64,000 bases of DNA, taken from positions 310,001-374,000 of the forward strand of contig JAQMWT010000524.1 in assembly GCA_029834535.1 (NCBI GenBank), written 5' to 3'. A program made the translations under genes and the position numbers. This stretch comes from Chrysophaeum taylorii. Taxonomy: Eukaryota; Sar; Pelagophyceae; Pelagomonadales; Pelagomonadaceae. Positions 22,001-29,659 of the stretch are shown here, piece after piece. Position 1 is the first letter of the stretch, and every line of letters starts with the position of its first letter. The notes under the pieces were generated by a model, which did not search any database, was not told the origin of the DNA, and was given only the letters and a program-made list of their open reading frames with translations.

Positions 22001-22749
22001 TTGTTGTCGTCGTCGTACGCCAAGGCGACAACGAAGCCATCGACCAAGCCGACGCCCTTGAGTTGGACCTTGGCAAACGGGGCGAGGATCGAGAGCGCGA
22101 CGTCATCGTCGGTAAGAACAACGTTTGCCGTCCCGAGAAAGACGACAAGGGCTATTCGGCCGTCGACGACGCCGCCAAAGTTGAAGGTGTCGCCCTCCTG
22201 TTGCGTGCGGACTATAATACTCTCGGATTCCTTGATCGCGAGCGCGAGGTCTTCTACGTGGCCCCAGTCGTGGAACCACTCGGGAAAGTTCGTCGTTTGC
22301 ACGCCGCTGCCAAAGTCAACGTTCGCGAGGGGAAGTCCGTCGCGAACATAGCTCGTCCCGCCGCCGTTAAAGTCGGTCGCAATCCTGATGGTGTGATTCG
22401 CGTCGCTCGATAGGTTCCCTCCCACAATAATTGGCCGGGAAGTTCGCTTCGCGGCGATTTTCGCATCCTCGCGCGTCACGAGGGAGTAGCGCTGGAACGC
22501 ATTCGTCAAGTTTCCAAACACCTCGTCGCACGGGTACGTGCCCGGGACATCGTCAAACGATGCCCCGAGAATCTCTGGCACGAGTGTCGTCAGCGAGTTC
22601 GTCCATGTCGGAGAAGCGCTTGCCGCGTCCTTCGCGCTTTGCCGAAACGGTCGAAGCCTGCCCATCCCAAAGAAGAAGAAGAAGAAGGCTGCAATGCCAA
22701 CGAGCACCGCGACAAACCCGACGACCAACCCGTCCCATCGCCGTTCCAT
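13051..22749 (-). CDS. Giant adhesion-like membrane protein with choice-of-anchor-A-like head and six LamG-like domains
   Basis: A single intronless frame of 3232 codons. Residues 8-30 form a hydrophobic signal anchor. Residues 50-270 resemble the choice-of-anchor-A type domain (RPIIVGGNLSSDANHTI and following beta-rich segments). About 1070 residues of Pro/Ser/Thr repeats (PTASPTSAPS-like) follow, as in heavily glycosylated algal wall proteins. From about residue 1350 to 3180 there are six LamG-like jellyroll domains of about 225 residues. Each has an FCL(K/E) start, AYFPFEDGLAV, ALFFNGS.NVLC, YCAWARAD, ALFHTGDAGG, WHFLCI, HADGALLVTY, ELVVGHVDEVPSDDF and GWVGAIDDV, and they are separated by short PST linkers. 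LamG-like folds bind glycans or proteins, so a role in cell adhesion or surface coating is likely. Start: the first ATG gives the membrane anchor. The C-terminus ends in linker sequence with no anchor. Confidence 0.88.
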   Translation of the reverse strand: MERRWDGLVVGFVAVLVGIAAFFFFFFGMGRLRPFRQSAKDAASASPTWTNSLTTLVPEILGASFDDVPGTYPCDEVFGNLTNAFQRYSLVTREDAKIAAKRTSRPIIVGGNLSSDANHTIRIATDFNGGGTSYVRDGLPLANVDFGSGVQTTNFPEWFHDWGHVEDLALAIKESESIIVRTQQEGDTFNFGGVVDGRIALVVFLGTANVVLTDDDVALSILAPFAKVQLKGVGLVDGFVVALAYDDDNNNAAHTQLNGRGYDQEYTCASSLSPTINTSVPSISPTPPGSEPTTSMMPTPLSIAPADEPSLRPSRRPPRSEEESNFPSSWSPSPPLSMMSPPFDPTSFPSPKPSTPSVSPTHHSTFDFGPTLAASKYSPSVPLARPSFHHHHHPTRDTSSLKGPSRVPTASPTTSGSSLAPTPSHSNSQPPELLLLLLTPTTNSGRSLYPTRVRAAAGPSTAAPTASVSSPAAVISPTGSSSLSTPTALPSTRPSLDPSCTPSSAKQSNQPQKRIFSPTRRLAIARPSGSPANTTPTILPTSTPCLSDLNGGASSPAPTAAQTASRTSTLAPDVTGAPGSMPAALQTSSPSSGAPAIAQSRTPSAAHPASPTSSGAGIVITPSSLSPTIDDVSASRPTSDATSAPSTAPRVAPTTLPTLASTPTLSSDLPASSPSISPAGNWPTANPLSSPANIPTACPTTILASYPTTAQLLAGPSAAPTTSPSSGGQRTGLNETSSSLPSSLPAALPSTSPSRSPPTAGPRHAPTASPTSASSPTVSPNLRTLSTTPTSSGPTNVTPAEPRAAPTASRTSAPSPTVGSSDSPVGATTALPTPSTSAPSAKSSTEPWATSAPSSAPTVHPSVTRTSTPTALPTNTPSSLPTSGQSPAPSAAPTASPTSAPSTAPTTTPSGSPTSTPTALPTSTPWSGPTSVPSAGSSAAPTLAPSPAPTASPSDSPTSTPTALPTITPSLGPTSSPTAEPSAAPSASPTLVPSPAPTASPSDVPTRTPTSLPTSTPSTSPTRVPSAGPSAAPTAMPTTASSPAPTARPSGPPTSTPTALPTSTPSSGPTNVPSAGPSSTPTESPTLAPSPAPTASPSDSPTSTPTALPTSIPSFGPTHSPSAEPSAAPSASPTLVPSPAPTASPSDVPTRTPTSLPTSTPSSSPTRVPSSGPSAVPTAMPTSSPSPAPTASPSGSPTSTPTALPTNTPSSGPTSVPSAGPSALPTESPSLAPSPAPTASPSDSPTSTPTALPTSIPSFGPTHSPSAEPSAAPSASPTLVPSPAPSVGPTTSPISAPTELPTSTPSSGPTSAPSSGLSRAPTVTPSPSSDPTSAEPSTAPSMLPTSLPTTFCLKVDGMAAYFPFEDGLAVDYTDNSQNCVVQGATTTTDRLGDTSGALFFNGSSNVLCDSTAVGGAKPRTYCAWARADNSADSSFYALFHTGDAGGEVNCTRFELRFNFGNGRLYWIGGGPSSCNVIFKSSSETVPDPNNWHFLCIGYDGVDVTIHADGALLVTYTPLLRVVTGPEQELVVGHVDEVPSDDFLGWVGAIDDVMVFDEALSTIEVDDLYKLTVEDRLSVRLANCPPTPAPSSGPTPIPTVSPSSSPTSMPLMLPTNIPSLSPTRVPSEGPSAVPTKSPTLAPSPAPTASPSDSPTSTPTALPTSIPSFGPTHSPSAEPSAAPSASPTLVPSPAPSVGPTTSPISAPTELPTSTPSSGPTSAPSSGLSRAPTVTPSPSSDPTSAEPSTAPSMLPTSLPTTFCLKVDGMAAYFPFEDGLAVDYTDNSQNCVVQGATTTPDRLGDTSGALFFNGSSNVLCDSTAVGGAKPRTYCAWARADNSADSSFYALFHTGDAGGEVNCTRFELRFNFGNGRLYWIGGGPSSCNVIFKSSSETVPDPNNWHFLCITYDGVDVTIHADGALLVTYTPLLRVVTGPERELVVGHVDEVPSDDFLGWVGAIDDVMVFDEALSTTEVDDLYKLTIEDRLSVRLANCPPTPAPSSGPTPVPTVSSSRSGVSTPTPTMSTSPLSKPTQTPSANLTSTLTVSPISMPSSASTAPAGPSKVPTAVPSFLPTTFCLELSGMAAYFPFEDGLAVDYTGNNQNCVVQGATTTPDRLGDTSGALFFNGSTNVLCDGTAVGGAKPRTYCAWARADDSADSSFYALFHTGDAGGGVNCTRFELRFNFGNGRLYWIGGGPSSCNVIFKSSSETVSDPKDWHFLCIGYDGVDMTIHADGALLVTYMPLLPVVTGPEQELVVGHVDEVPSDDFLGWVGAIDDVVVFDRALSTTEVNDLYKLTVEDRLSVRLANCPPTLAPSSGPMLVPTVSGSPTSMPSAKHTTSPTFDPTVVPLAEPSAAPTVLPTSVPTTFCLKVDGMTAYFPFEDGLAVDYTGNNQNCVVQGATTTPDRLGDTSGALFFNGSSNVLCDGTAVGGAKPRTYCAWARADDSADSSFHALFHTGDAGGGVNCTRFELRFNSGNGRLYWIGGGPSSCNVIFKSSSETVSDPKDWHFLCIGYDGVDVTIHADGALLVTYTPLLQVVTGPEQELVVGHVDEVPSDDFLGWVGAIDDVVVFDRALSTTEVDDLYKLTVEDRLSVRLANCPPTAAPSSGPTLVPTVYSSGSLTSVPSAKHTTSPTSDPTVVPLAEPSAAPTVLPTSLPTTFCLKVDGMTAYFPFEDGLAVDYTGNNQNCVVQGATTTTDRLGDTSGALFFNGSSNVLCDGTAVDGETPRTYCAWARADNSADSSFHALFHTGDAGGEVNCTRFELRFNSGNGRLYWIGGGPSSCNVIFKSSSETVPDPNDWHFLCIGYDGVHVTIHADGALLVTYTPLLQVVTGPEQELVVGHVDEVPSDDFLGWVGAIDDVVVFDRALSTTEVDDLYKLTVEDRLSVRLANCPPTAAPSSGPTLVPTVSGSPRSMPTALPTVTPSSNPSFAPSAGPSTGPSAEPSFLPTTLCLELSGLVAYFPFEDGLAVEYTGNSQNCVVQGATITTDRLDDTSGALFFNGSSNVLCDGTAVDEVDPRTYCAWARADNSADSSFYALFHTGDAGGEVNCTRFELRFNSGNGRLYWIGGGPTSCNVIFKSSSETVPDPNDWHFLCIGYDGVDVTIHADGALLVTYTPLLPVVTGPGQELVVGHVDEVPSDDFLGWVGAIDDVMVFDEALSTTEVDDLYKLTVEDRLSARLANCLPTPAPALSSWGSPGSTPAALRTNGLSSNLTSARSDTRANISTRAPTELPT
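16740..19190 (-). repeat. 1224-bp tandem duplication inside the LamG gene
   Basis: Sequence at 16769 onward recurs at 17993 onward, and 17465-17740 recurs almost identically at 18689-18964, an offset of 1224 bp (408 codons). The unit holds one LamG-like domain plus its PST linker. Only a handful of substitutions separate the copies, so the duplication is recent compared with the other four domains. Confidence 0.9.
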
Positions 22750-22759
22750 GTCGACAGCT

Positions 22760-24748
22760 CAAAATCTGCAACCCATCGCGTGGTTGACGTGGTATACTTC
22801 ATACATATATAAAGTAGTATCCTACACGTCCCAAAATAACTAGGGCCCGAACATTTTCTTCATTTTACGAGTGAAAATGAGTCTCGGCGGGGCCTTCAGG
22901 TCATGAGCCGCCCCGAGTTTGACATTTTAAAATTGAGCGCCGGTTGTCTGGAACTCGTGGAGTATCTCGGCTCTCGGCGCGCACACCATATGGAGAAGTG
23001 ATCTTCGGAGGAGAGGAGGGGTGGTGCCAGCAATATTGAAATAGTAAAAATCGGATGCTTTCTTCTGTTAAACAAACGGATATCGCTTGGGTGAACCTCG
23101 CAACTTGAAGTTTAAGGCACGTTCGATTTCTTTCGTACTGCAGGTGTGCACCGACTACTACTCGAGCGAACCTCCTAATATTTGACGACGACGACGACGA
23201 CGTCGTCCTAGTTTTTACCCGGGCGGACAAGCTTGACGAACGAGAGGCCAGCCGTGTGCATGGGGCGCAGGCATTTTTCCAGCGCCATGGCGCGTGGATT
23301 AGGGTCGCTGGGCGATGAGAGGGGGGGGGATTGAGGGGAGGACGAGTTGATTTGTTGTCGCCAGCTTTTTTTTGAGCGAGGGAGTACCCAGTCGTTGTCA
23401 AAAAGCTGAATTTGCGGAGTGCCTTGTTGAGACCACGGCCGCGCGCGAACTGGGGGGACCCGCGGGGGCGTTTGGAGGCGCACCAGGAGGTGAGCATCTT
23501 CCGAGGGAGGCGATGCCAGGGCATGCATGCGGGCAACGTGGCTTGCCCAGGGGAAGTTTTTCGGCACGAGATTTAGATGTCGATAGTCTCCAGGCCGAGG
23601 CGCTGGAGGAGGGTGGTTGAAGTTTTGCTACGACGCTGCCAGGTCTGGCGTCGTGTAACGCGGCACGTCGCGCGTGCGCACTGTGCGTGAAAGCATCGTA
23701 GACGATTGTAGACAACCTCGGTTAGGCACCACGATTCCGCACCGTGATGGAGGATGGGACCGACATCGACAGTACGAGCAGAGACGTAGCACCTACGTCG
23801 TCTCTACGTCGGAGAGGCCGGCACCATCATCGTAGGTAAAAAACGGGTCATTGTAGAGAAAGCCTGGCTTGGCGACAAACAAATACTCTGTGCTCTCTCA
23901 GTGACTCTGGGGGCGGACGGAGAGGCACCGTGTATATTTGTTGCTTTTCGCATAAAGTTTGCTACTTTTATATTAGAGTCGAACACCACGACATTGAACG
24001 TCTACCGCCTTCGACGTCCGACATGTCACTCCGGACTGGATTAGGACGAACACCATCTTCAGGGTACCGCGATGGGTGCTCGCGAAGGGCCGGGAGGAGA
24101 ATGCGCACGTCGTCGCTGGAGTCTCGTCGTCGCGGGGTCTGCCCGACGCGCGAGTTTCGTCGTCGATTTTTCACGTCGAGTTTCCGTATGCACATACTAA
24201 TATTGTTTTCGAACGGGCGTTTCGAGTAGTAGTATCATCCAAGCATAAGAGCGCCCACGTCATCGACGACACCGCGATGCAGAACCCGCGGTGTCGGTCC
24301 TGAAATGGCAGGAGTGCTGGGAGGAACCCCTACGACGAGTTAAACACTGGCTCGAAGGTTGGTTGGTGCCCCGGAAGTCGACGGAAAGGCAAATAACGTG
24401 GATTTGAGGCAAAATAACGACATTTCCACGAAGGAGGACGACCTGGGTCCGCGACAAGTACATCGGCTACGTAAAACGGCGGAGCGTCTCACGTCCCCAA
24501 CGTGGTAAATCTCCCAACGTTCGAAGTTCGTGTACTCAACTCCGAGAGTGCCGCGTTGTTTCGCGACGACCGCGGTTTCGAAATGATGTCGTCGGCCGCG
24601 CGAAACGATTCTTCTTCTTCTTCTTCTTCTTCTTCTTCTGATCACGGCCTGTAAATGAATTCCTTCAGGAAAAATGCCGAGCGTTCCCAGAAGATGAAAT
24701 AAAATGAAGTAAAGATTGGTTGATTTTTAGTGGCAAAGAAGACGTGTG
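22760..24748. other. Intergenic stretch, mostly without supported genes
   Basis: It lies between the divergent starts of the giant LamG gene and the membrane protein, so promoters for both are expected at its ends. A minus-strand frame at 23567-23208 looks partly protein-like (LLVRLQTPPRVPPVRARPW, then a tail NPRAMALEKCLRPMHTAG) and could be an exon of an unrecognised gene, but I see no clear splice sites or start. A (TTC)n tract is at about 24609-24640. Confidence 0.4.
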
Positions 24749-25840
24749 ATGGACTGGGCGGCGAAGCCGTGTTCGCGCGAGTGGGGGGAGTCTCGGCCGT
24801 GCGCGTGGTTCAAGGCGGGCGAGCGGTGCAACCGTGCGTGGGTGGAGTTCGTCGGGCCCACATACTTCGAGGCGAGCTTTTTGGTGGTTGGGTACGTGAA
24901 CTTGAGCATCATCGGCGTGTGCCTCGCGCGACGGCTACGTCGTGCGAAGAGTGCGTACGAGAAGACGGTGTGGTGGTGCCTGTGTTCGGTGGTGGCGCAG
25001 GGGGTGGTCTTCGCCGACGTCGACGGCGGGTCGCGTCGGCTGCCCGAGGGTGCACGACTTCCCGCTCAGGCGCTGACGCGGCTGTTCTTCGAGTTCGCGC
25101 TCTTTGAAACGTGCCTCGCGTACCGAAAGGTCCTCGGTGCCCCCGGGTTCCCCAAGTTCGCGGCGTTCGCGGTCGCTACCCTTCTGATCTCGGGGACGGG
25201 GATCGCCGAGAAAGCGCTGGTCGTTCCGGCGCGACGCGCGGCTTGTTCGAACGCTTTCTGGAATTTTTTGAGGAACTTCGCGACGGCACTTTTAGAACTC
25301 GGTGCCTGCGTCCACACGCTCCGAAGCGCGTGGCGTGTCAGGACCGAGTTGCGCCGGTTCTCGGAATTCGACAGGAAAGCAGCCGTCGCGAACATCGCGT
25401 CGCGCGTCGCCGCGCTGACGGGACTCATGAGCGTGGTCGTCGCGTGGGGAGCCTACGCCGGCTGGCGGAACATGGGTCGGTCGCGCGCCGTCTTTTGTAC
25501 GCAGCCGCGATGCGGGGTTATGCCCTATCTCACGCACAATGCGGGCTACGCGATCGGCCTCGTAGTGATCGATTGGTGCGTCGTTTTGTTTTTGGTTCCA
25601 AACCGCCTGGTGACCGGAGTTCTTTTTTGCGTCGAACGACGCCGGAGGGAAGAAGACGGCAAATTCGTCGAGATGACCGCGGTTGGGAGAGCACCAAGAG
25701 TTGACGAGGCGGAGCTCGAGGCGGATGTCGCGGCCGCGGTGACGTCCTCGACGCGGACCTTCGAGGACGTGGAGCGCGGAAAACCAGGGACCGCCCCGTC
25801 GTCGAGCGACATCCACCCCGTCGACAACGATACATTATAA
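24749..25840 (+). CDS. Multi-pass membrane protein of unknown function
   Basis: 363 residues from the ATG at 24749; a GTG three bases earlier is not a likely start. Hydrophobic segments appear at about residues 42-60, 80-95, 110-125, 138-155, 165-185, 225-245 and 265-290, so six or seven membrane spans are plausible. Arg/Lys clusters lie between them (RRLRRAK, RRREEDGK). A hydrophilic, acidic Ser/Thr-rich tail follows (about 300-363). Cysteines cluster in the N-terminal 30 residues (PCSREWGESRPCAW). The topology resembles seven-helix receptors, but no family motif is visible. It converges on the PDK-type gene, with stops 128 bp apart. Confidence 0.68.
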   Translation: MDWAAKPCSREWGESRPCAWFKAGERCNRAWVEFVGPTYFEASFLVVGYVNLSIIGVCLARRLRRAKSAYEKTVWWCLCSVVAQGVVFADVDGGSRRLPEGARLPAQALTRLFFEFALFETCLAYRKVLGAPGFPKFAAFAVATLLISGTGIAEKALVVPARRAACSNAFWNFLRNFATALLELGACVHTLRSAWRVRTELRRFSEFDRKAAVANIASRVAALTGLMSVVVAWGAYAGWRNMGRSRAVFCTQPRCGVMPYLTHNAGYAIGLVVIDWCVVLFLVPNRLVTGVLFCVERRRREEDGKFVEMTAVGRAPRVDEAELEADVAAAVTSSTRTFEDVERGKPGTAPSSSDIHPVDNDTL

Positions 25841-25845
25841 ACGTT

Positions 25846-25870
25846 GATCGATCGATCGATCGATCGATCA
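25846..25870. repeat. (GATC)n microsatellite
   Basis: About six GATC units directly after the stop codon of the membrane protein gene, in the convergent 3' interval. Confidence 0.9.
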
Positions 25871-25968
25871 GGAAGAAGGTGCCTTGCTTTTCGCTTTCAG
25901 CTTTCTCGTGGATGTTAGAGGAATAGTGCGTTGGTGGACGCGGCGTATGTACAGCAGTCCACCAACCC

Positions 25969-27126
25969 CTAGGGGAGGGGCTCGTCGTGGTCGCCGAGGC
26001 GGGAGAGGTAGACGTAAGCGTCGGTGCCGTAGCCTTCCATCGACATCAAGGTGACGTCCCCCCCAAAGTAGCGCGCGTAGGCGCGGGAGATGGGGAGGCC
26101 GTAGCCGAGGCCGGCCAGGGGAGCTCCCCCAAAATCCGAGGACCGTGAATTCGTGTCGAGAAACCCCCTCTCCTGGACCTCGTGCGAGGCGGTAGTGAAG
26201 AGGTACGACCAGACCCGCGGCATGTGTGACCTCGCGATGCCGCCACCCTCGTCGCTGACCTTCAATGCGACGTCCTCGTTTTCCTCGCCGTCGGCGACGA
26301 CGACCTTGACGGGCGCGAGGGTCTTGTGATCGACCTCGCCAACAAGCTTCGCGTGCTGCTCGACCGTCGCCCGCATCGAGTTCTTCAAGAGCTCGAGCAT
26401 GATGTAGTAGAGGTGGTCGGGGACGTAGGAAAAGGCGAGGTCTAAACGTCCGTGAAGTTCGACTTCCGGAGCGACGCCAAACTGGCGCTCGCACAGCATC
26501 GTCGCCTGGTCGACGGCATCGACGGCGACCTGAGCGGGCACCACCTGGGTGTCGAGGAGCCCTATCCTCGTCGATTGCGGGGTACACTGGCGCAGGGCCA
26601 GATACTGTCCGATGATCACGCGAATGCCTATCCGAGAGGTGTAAAACGAATCGAGGAACTGATGAATCTGTAGATCGAGTTCGAAGGCGAACCTTTCCTT
26701 CATCGAACTCCGGAGCTCGTGGGCGCCCTTGGCCATGGTGATCAGCACGGCCGCGTGGCGTTCGTAAATGGCATCGATCAATCGCGCGAACCGCTCTTCG
26801 CTGAGAGGATCGACGGGCCGTTCGGATTCAAATATTTCGATCGCTGATTGCGCGTACCATTCGCGCACCAGTTTCACCGACGGCATCGCGTACAAGGAAG
26901 GGAGCCGGTCCAGTTCCGCGACGCGCCGCGCGAGCCGGATGGGGAGTTCGCGATGGAGGAACGCTGCCACCGTCAGGAGCATGGGTGTCGGCGAAACCTC
27001 GGGCAGCTGCCGCAAATGTTCGCGGCCCGCGGCGAGGAGTCCGCGCAGGGACACCCCCGTCTGCCGCTGCCTCGACAGCCGCGTCACGACGTCCGAGGAC
27101 GTGCCCAAAAACCTGCGGTGAATCAT
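25969..27126 (-). CDS. Mitochondrial alpha-keto acid dehydrogenase kinase (PDK/BCKDK family)
   Basis: 385 residues, a normal length for the family, and intronless. These kinases sit in the mitochondrial matrix and switch off pyruvate or branched-chain keto acid dehydrogenase by phosphorylating its E1 subunit. The N-terminus (MIHRRFLGTSSDVVTRLSRQ) is Arg/Ser-rich and lacks acidic residues before position 12, consistent with a mitochondrial presequence. The helical regulatory domain is followed by a GHKL ATPase fold. N-box ELLKNSMRAT is near residue 243, G1 box DEGGGI near 291 with the downstream SYLFTTA, and the G2 box GLGYGLPISRAYARYFGG near 339. All nucleotide-binding boxes are intact. The sequence alone does not separate PDK from BCKDK. 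Its ATG lies 10 bp after the stop of the upstream EGF-like gene. Confidence 0.93.
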   Translation of the reverse strand: MIHRRFLGTSSDVVTRLSRQRQTGVSLRGLLAAGREHLRQLPEVSPTPMLLTVAAFLHRELPIRLARRVAELDRLPSLYAMPSVKLVREWYAQSAIEIFESERPVDPLSEERFARLIDAIYERHAAVLITMAKGAHELRSSMKERFAFELDLQIHQFLDSFYTSRIGIRVIIGQYLALRQCTPQSTRIGLLDTQVVPAQVAVDAVDQATMLCERQFGVAPEVELHGRLDLAFSYVPDHLYYIMLELLKNSMRATVEQHAKLVGEVDHKTLAPVKVVVADGEENEDVALKVSDEGGGIARSHMPRVWSYLFTTASHEVQERGFLDTNSRSSDFGGAPLAGLGYGLPISRAYARYFGGDVTLMSMEGYGTDAYVYLSRLGDHDEPLP

Positions 27127-27136
27127 ATTTTTACTC

Positions 27137-29236
27137 CTAGTAGAACCGTCGGTGGTGGCCGCAGTCCGGGAGGGTTCCGGATCCCCCCCTCGCGTCGCTC
27201 ATCCCGTACCCCGAGAAGCAGCTGCAAAGCCCTGTCGTCCGGTCGCAGGTCCCCTGGTTGGAGCACTCGACGGCCTCGGTCGTCCCGGCGAGGGACGCGT
27301 AGGTGCGCCCGACGTTGTCCGCGAGCGTCGAGCCGTCGCTCCTGACCCACACCCTAGCAGCAGCGGTGGTGTCCGCAGCAGCAGCAGCAGCAACTTGGAC
27401 ATCGGGAACATCGCCGTGTTCGGTGACGAACTGGATGTGGACCACGTTCTGGTGCTCGCCCGTGGTCGTGCACAGCGCGTCGCCGTACGAATAGGTCACT
27501 TGTATCTGTCCGACGGTCGGGAGCGACTCGAGGGCCGTCTCGAGCGTCCGCGCCGTCGCGTCGAAAGGCACCGACGCGGCGGAAGCGTCGCGGAACGACA
27601 CCTCGAGGGTCCCCGAGGAGGAGGAGGAGGAGGAGGAATGGGTGGTGGTGGTGGCAACGCACTTGAGGAGCTGGAGTTCGTTGGTTTGGCCGCGGGTTGC
27701 TGGATTGTCGCCGACGGGACACGTCCGCAGCGAGCAATCGTGACCCGCGTAGCCGTCGTCGCACAGACAGCCGTATATTCTGTCGGCGTCCCAGTCGTCG
27801 TAGCCGACGGCGAGCTCGCGCATCGATAAGCATCGACCCGTGCCGGAACACTTGTTCGGACAGTCCATGAACTCGCACGCGGCGCCGGCGAAGGGAGGCG
27901 GGCACGCGCAATCGCCGTCCTCGCAGGTCCCGATCCCCGAGCACTCGAGCAACCCGTCGTGCGCGGCGTCGTCGGCGCTCGGGTACGCAAACCACGAGTA
28001 GCCCCGCGGGCAAATTCGGTTCCCGCAATCGCCGTCGCGCCAGCCCGCGTGGCACGCGCAGTAGAACGGCTTGGCCGCCTGCCAACCGGCCTCGGGAGCC
28101 GCGGGCGACGGGAATGGGGTCGCGTCGTCGTCCACAACGCCGTCCCCCCGGCACACGCCGTTGTTCGAGCACGCCTCCTCGCCGGGACAGAGGGTGATCG
28201 ACGTGAGCGGGTAGCCGCAGTCGCCCGCGACGCCCGGTCCGCCGTAGAGATTCGAGCTCCCGTAGAGCTCAAAGTTCGAGCTGAAACACTCGCACACCCC
28301 CTCAGAACTGCACGAGCCCCTTCTCCCGCATTCGGCGTACTCTTTGGTGCATTGCTGGGCGTACGTGTATCCGCCCCTCCCGCGCAAAAACGCCCCGTCG
28401 CCGTCCGCGCCTACGGTCTTGACTTGCACCGTGCCGGCAAACGTCGTCGACGACGACGCGTCGACCGTCAGGTCCGGGACTGTCCCGAAGAGAGTCGTAA
28501 ACTCGACCTCGATCACGGTTCTGTCCTCGAAGCTCGCATCCTCGGGGAAGCAGGCTCGTCCTTCGAACGACGCGGCCACGTCGACGCCCGCCTCCTCGAT
28601 GGCCGCCTCGACCTCCCTGGCGTACATCGTATGCGTGATCTCGCCGGTCTCGAAGCCTCGGAACCGCAGCTTGAAGCTGCCCTCCCCCGCGCACGAAACG
28701 AGCTGAATCTCGTTCGATTGGCCGCTCGTGAGCGGATCGTCGCCCTTGGGACACTTGCGCCGCGCGCAACCGGGACCCTCGTACTCGGCTCCGCACAAGC
28801 ATCCGTGGATCTTGTGGGCGTCCCACACATCATCGTACGAAAATTGCTCCGACTTGTCGTTGTACTCCCATCGCGCCAAGTCGTACATCGACAAGCACGC
28901 TCCGCGACCCGAACAGCTCGCGAACCCGTCGCCCTGGCACATCAGCCGCTCGCACGCGGCGCCCGCAAAATTCGTGTCGCACACGCACTTTCCGCTTCCG
29001 CGGTCGCACGATCCGCGATTCGAACATTCCGCCTCCGAGTGGCCCTCGAGGTCCGCCCACGCGGCGCCCATAGGGCACGTCCGCAGCGAACAGTCCCCGC
29101 CCGTCCACCCGTTCCAGCACTCGCACCGGACCCCAACGCAATCCCCGTGCCCCGAACAATACGGCACGTCCGCGTAGTTCGGACACGCCGCGAGGCTGCT
29201 CGCGCTCAGACATACCCAGAACCGCCGCCGCGTCAT
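27137..29236 (-). CDS. Secreted EGF/tenascin-like cysteine-rich protein
   Basis: 699 residues, intronless. A short hydrophobic start (FWVCLSASSLAAC) could act as a signal peptide. Repeated modules carry the EGF-type pattern C-x-G-x-G-x-C (CSGHGDC, CSNRGSC, CSGRGAC, CSNNGVC, CSGIGTC, CSGTGRC, CSNQGTC) followed by CxC and a Gly/Asp-Cys close. Two larger cassettes contain KCPKGDDPLTSGQSNEIQL and TCPVGDNPATRGQTNELQL, a hallmark of a family common in stramenopile genomes, each followed by a beta-rich non-EGF insert. There is no C-terminal membrane anchor. An extracellular matrix or cell-contact role is likely. It is transcribed towards the PDK-type gene, with only 10 bp between stop and ATG. Confidence 0.85.
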   Translation of the reverse strand: MTRRRFWVCLSASSLAACPNYADVPYCSGHGDCVGVRCECWNGWTGGDCSLRTCPMGAAWADLEGHSEAECSNRGSCDRGSGKCVCDTNFAGAACERLMCQGDGFASCSGRGACLSMYDLARWEYNDKSEQFSYDDVWDAHKIHGCLCGAEYEGPGCARRKCPKGDDPLTSGQSNEIQLVSCAGEGSFKLRFRGFETGEITHTMYAREVEAAIEEAGVDVAASFEGRACFPEDASFEDRTVIEVEFTTLFGTVPDLTVDASSSTTFAGTVQVKTVGADGDGAFLRGRGGYTYAQQCTKEYAECGRRGSCSSEGVCECFSSNFELYGSSNLYGGPGVAGDCGYPLTSITLCPGEEACSNNGVCRGDGVVDDDATPFPSPAAPEAGWQAAKPFYCACHAGWRDGDCGNRICPRGYSWFAYPSADDAAHDGLLECSGIGTCEDGDCACPPPFAGAACEFMDCPNKCSGTGRCLSMRELAVGYDDWDADRIYGCLCDDGYAGHDCSLRTCPVGDNPATRGQTNELQLLKCVATTTTHSSSSSSSSGTLEVSFRDASAASVPFDATARTLETALESLPTVGQIQVTYSYGDALCTTTGEHQNVVHIQFVTEHGDVPDVQVAAAAAADTTAAARVWVRSDGSTLADNVGRTYASLAGTTEAVECSNQGTCDRTTGLCSCFSGYGMSDARGGSGTLPDCGHHRRFY

Positions 29237-29659
29237 AGCTTTATATCTTCTTGCTTGCTTGCTTGCTGCGACCGTTGTGGCTGCTGCTACTTGTAATATA
29301 TCCGTGTAACAACGACGTCTTTTTTCTTCTGCTCAGCCTCGGGAGGTAAAAATGAGAGATTTCTTTTCTCACGGACCATTGGCATTGTACAACAACCAAC
29401 CTTTTTTTGCTTGCTTGCTTGCTGCTGCTGCTGCTGCTGCGTTGGCGCAATAATAATCGCGGCGGCGTCGTCTTTGTCGTCGTCTTTGTCGTCGTCTTTG
29501 TCGTCGTCTTTGTCGTCGTCTTTGTCGTCGTCTTTGTCGTCGTCTTTGTCGTCGTCTTTGTCGAACCCGTGGAGATGGGCGGCCCCAAACCGGAAAAGTG
29601 CGAAGGAACCTCGATGATTGATCATATATCCTTTTTTTTTAAAATAAAGATGATACTAT
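29237..29659. other. Intergenic interval between same-strand genes
   Basis: It holds the promoter side of the EGF-like gene and the 3' side of the glycosyltransferase gene. It contains a (GCTT)n tract near 29250-29265, a (TGC)n tract near 29420-29440 and the microsatellite listed separately. Nothing else is recognisable. Confidence 0.6.
29467..29562. repeat. 12-bp tandem repeat (GTCGTCGTCTTT)n
   Basis: About eight perfect copies of a 12-bp unit. Either strand reads through as a low-complexity peptide (DDDK repeats on the minus strand), which explains the spurious frames here. Confidence 0.95.

Noticed and set aside
25066-25816. Minus-strand frames opposite the membrane protein
   Set aside because: They are Arg/Ala-rich antisense shadows of a GC-rich gene with clear membrane segments on the plus strand.
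27959-29296. 445-codon plus-strand frame opposite the EGF-like gene
   Set aside because: It is GC-rich and Ala/Arg/Val-dominated with no motif, while the minus strand has a clear cysteine-rich protein.
29405-29580. Poly-Val/Phe or Asp/Lys proteins over the 12-bp microsatellite
   Set aside because: They are low-complexity readings of a simple repeat.
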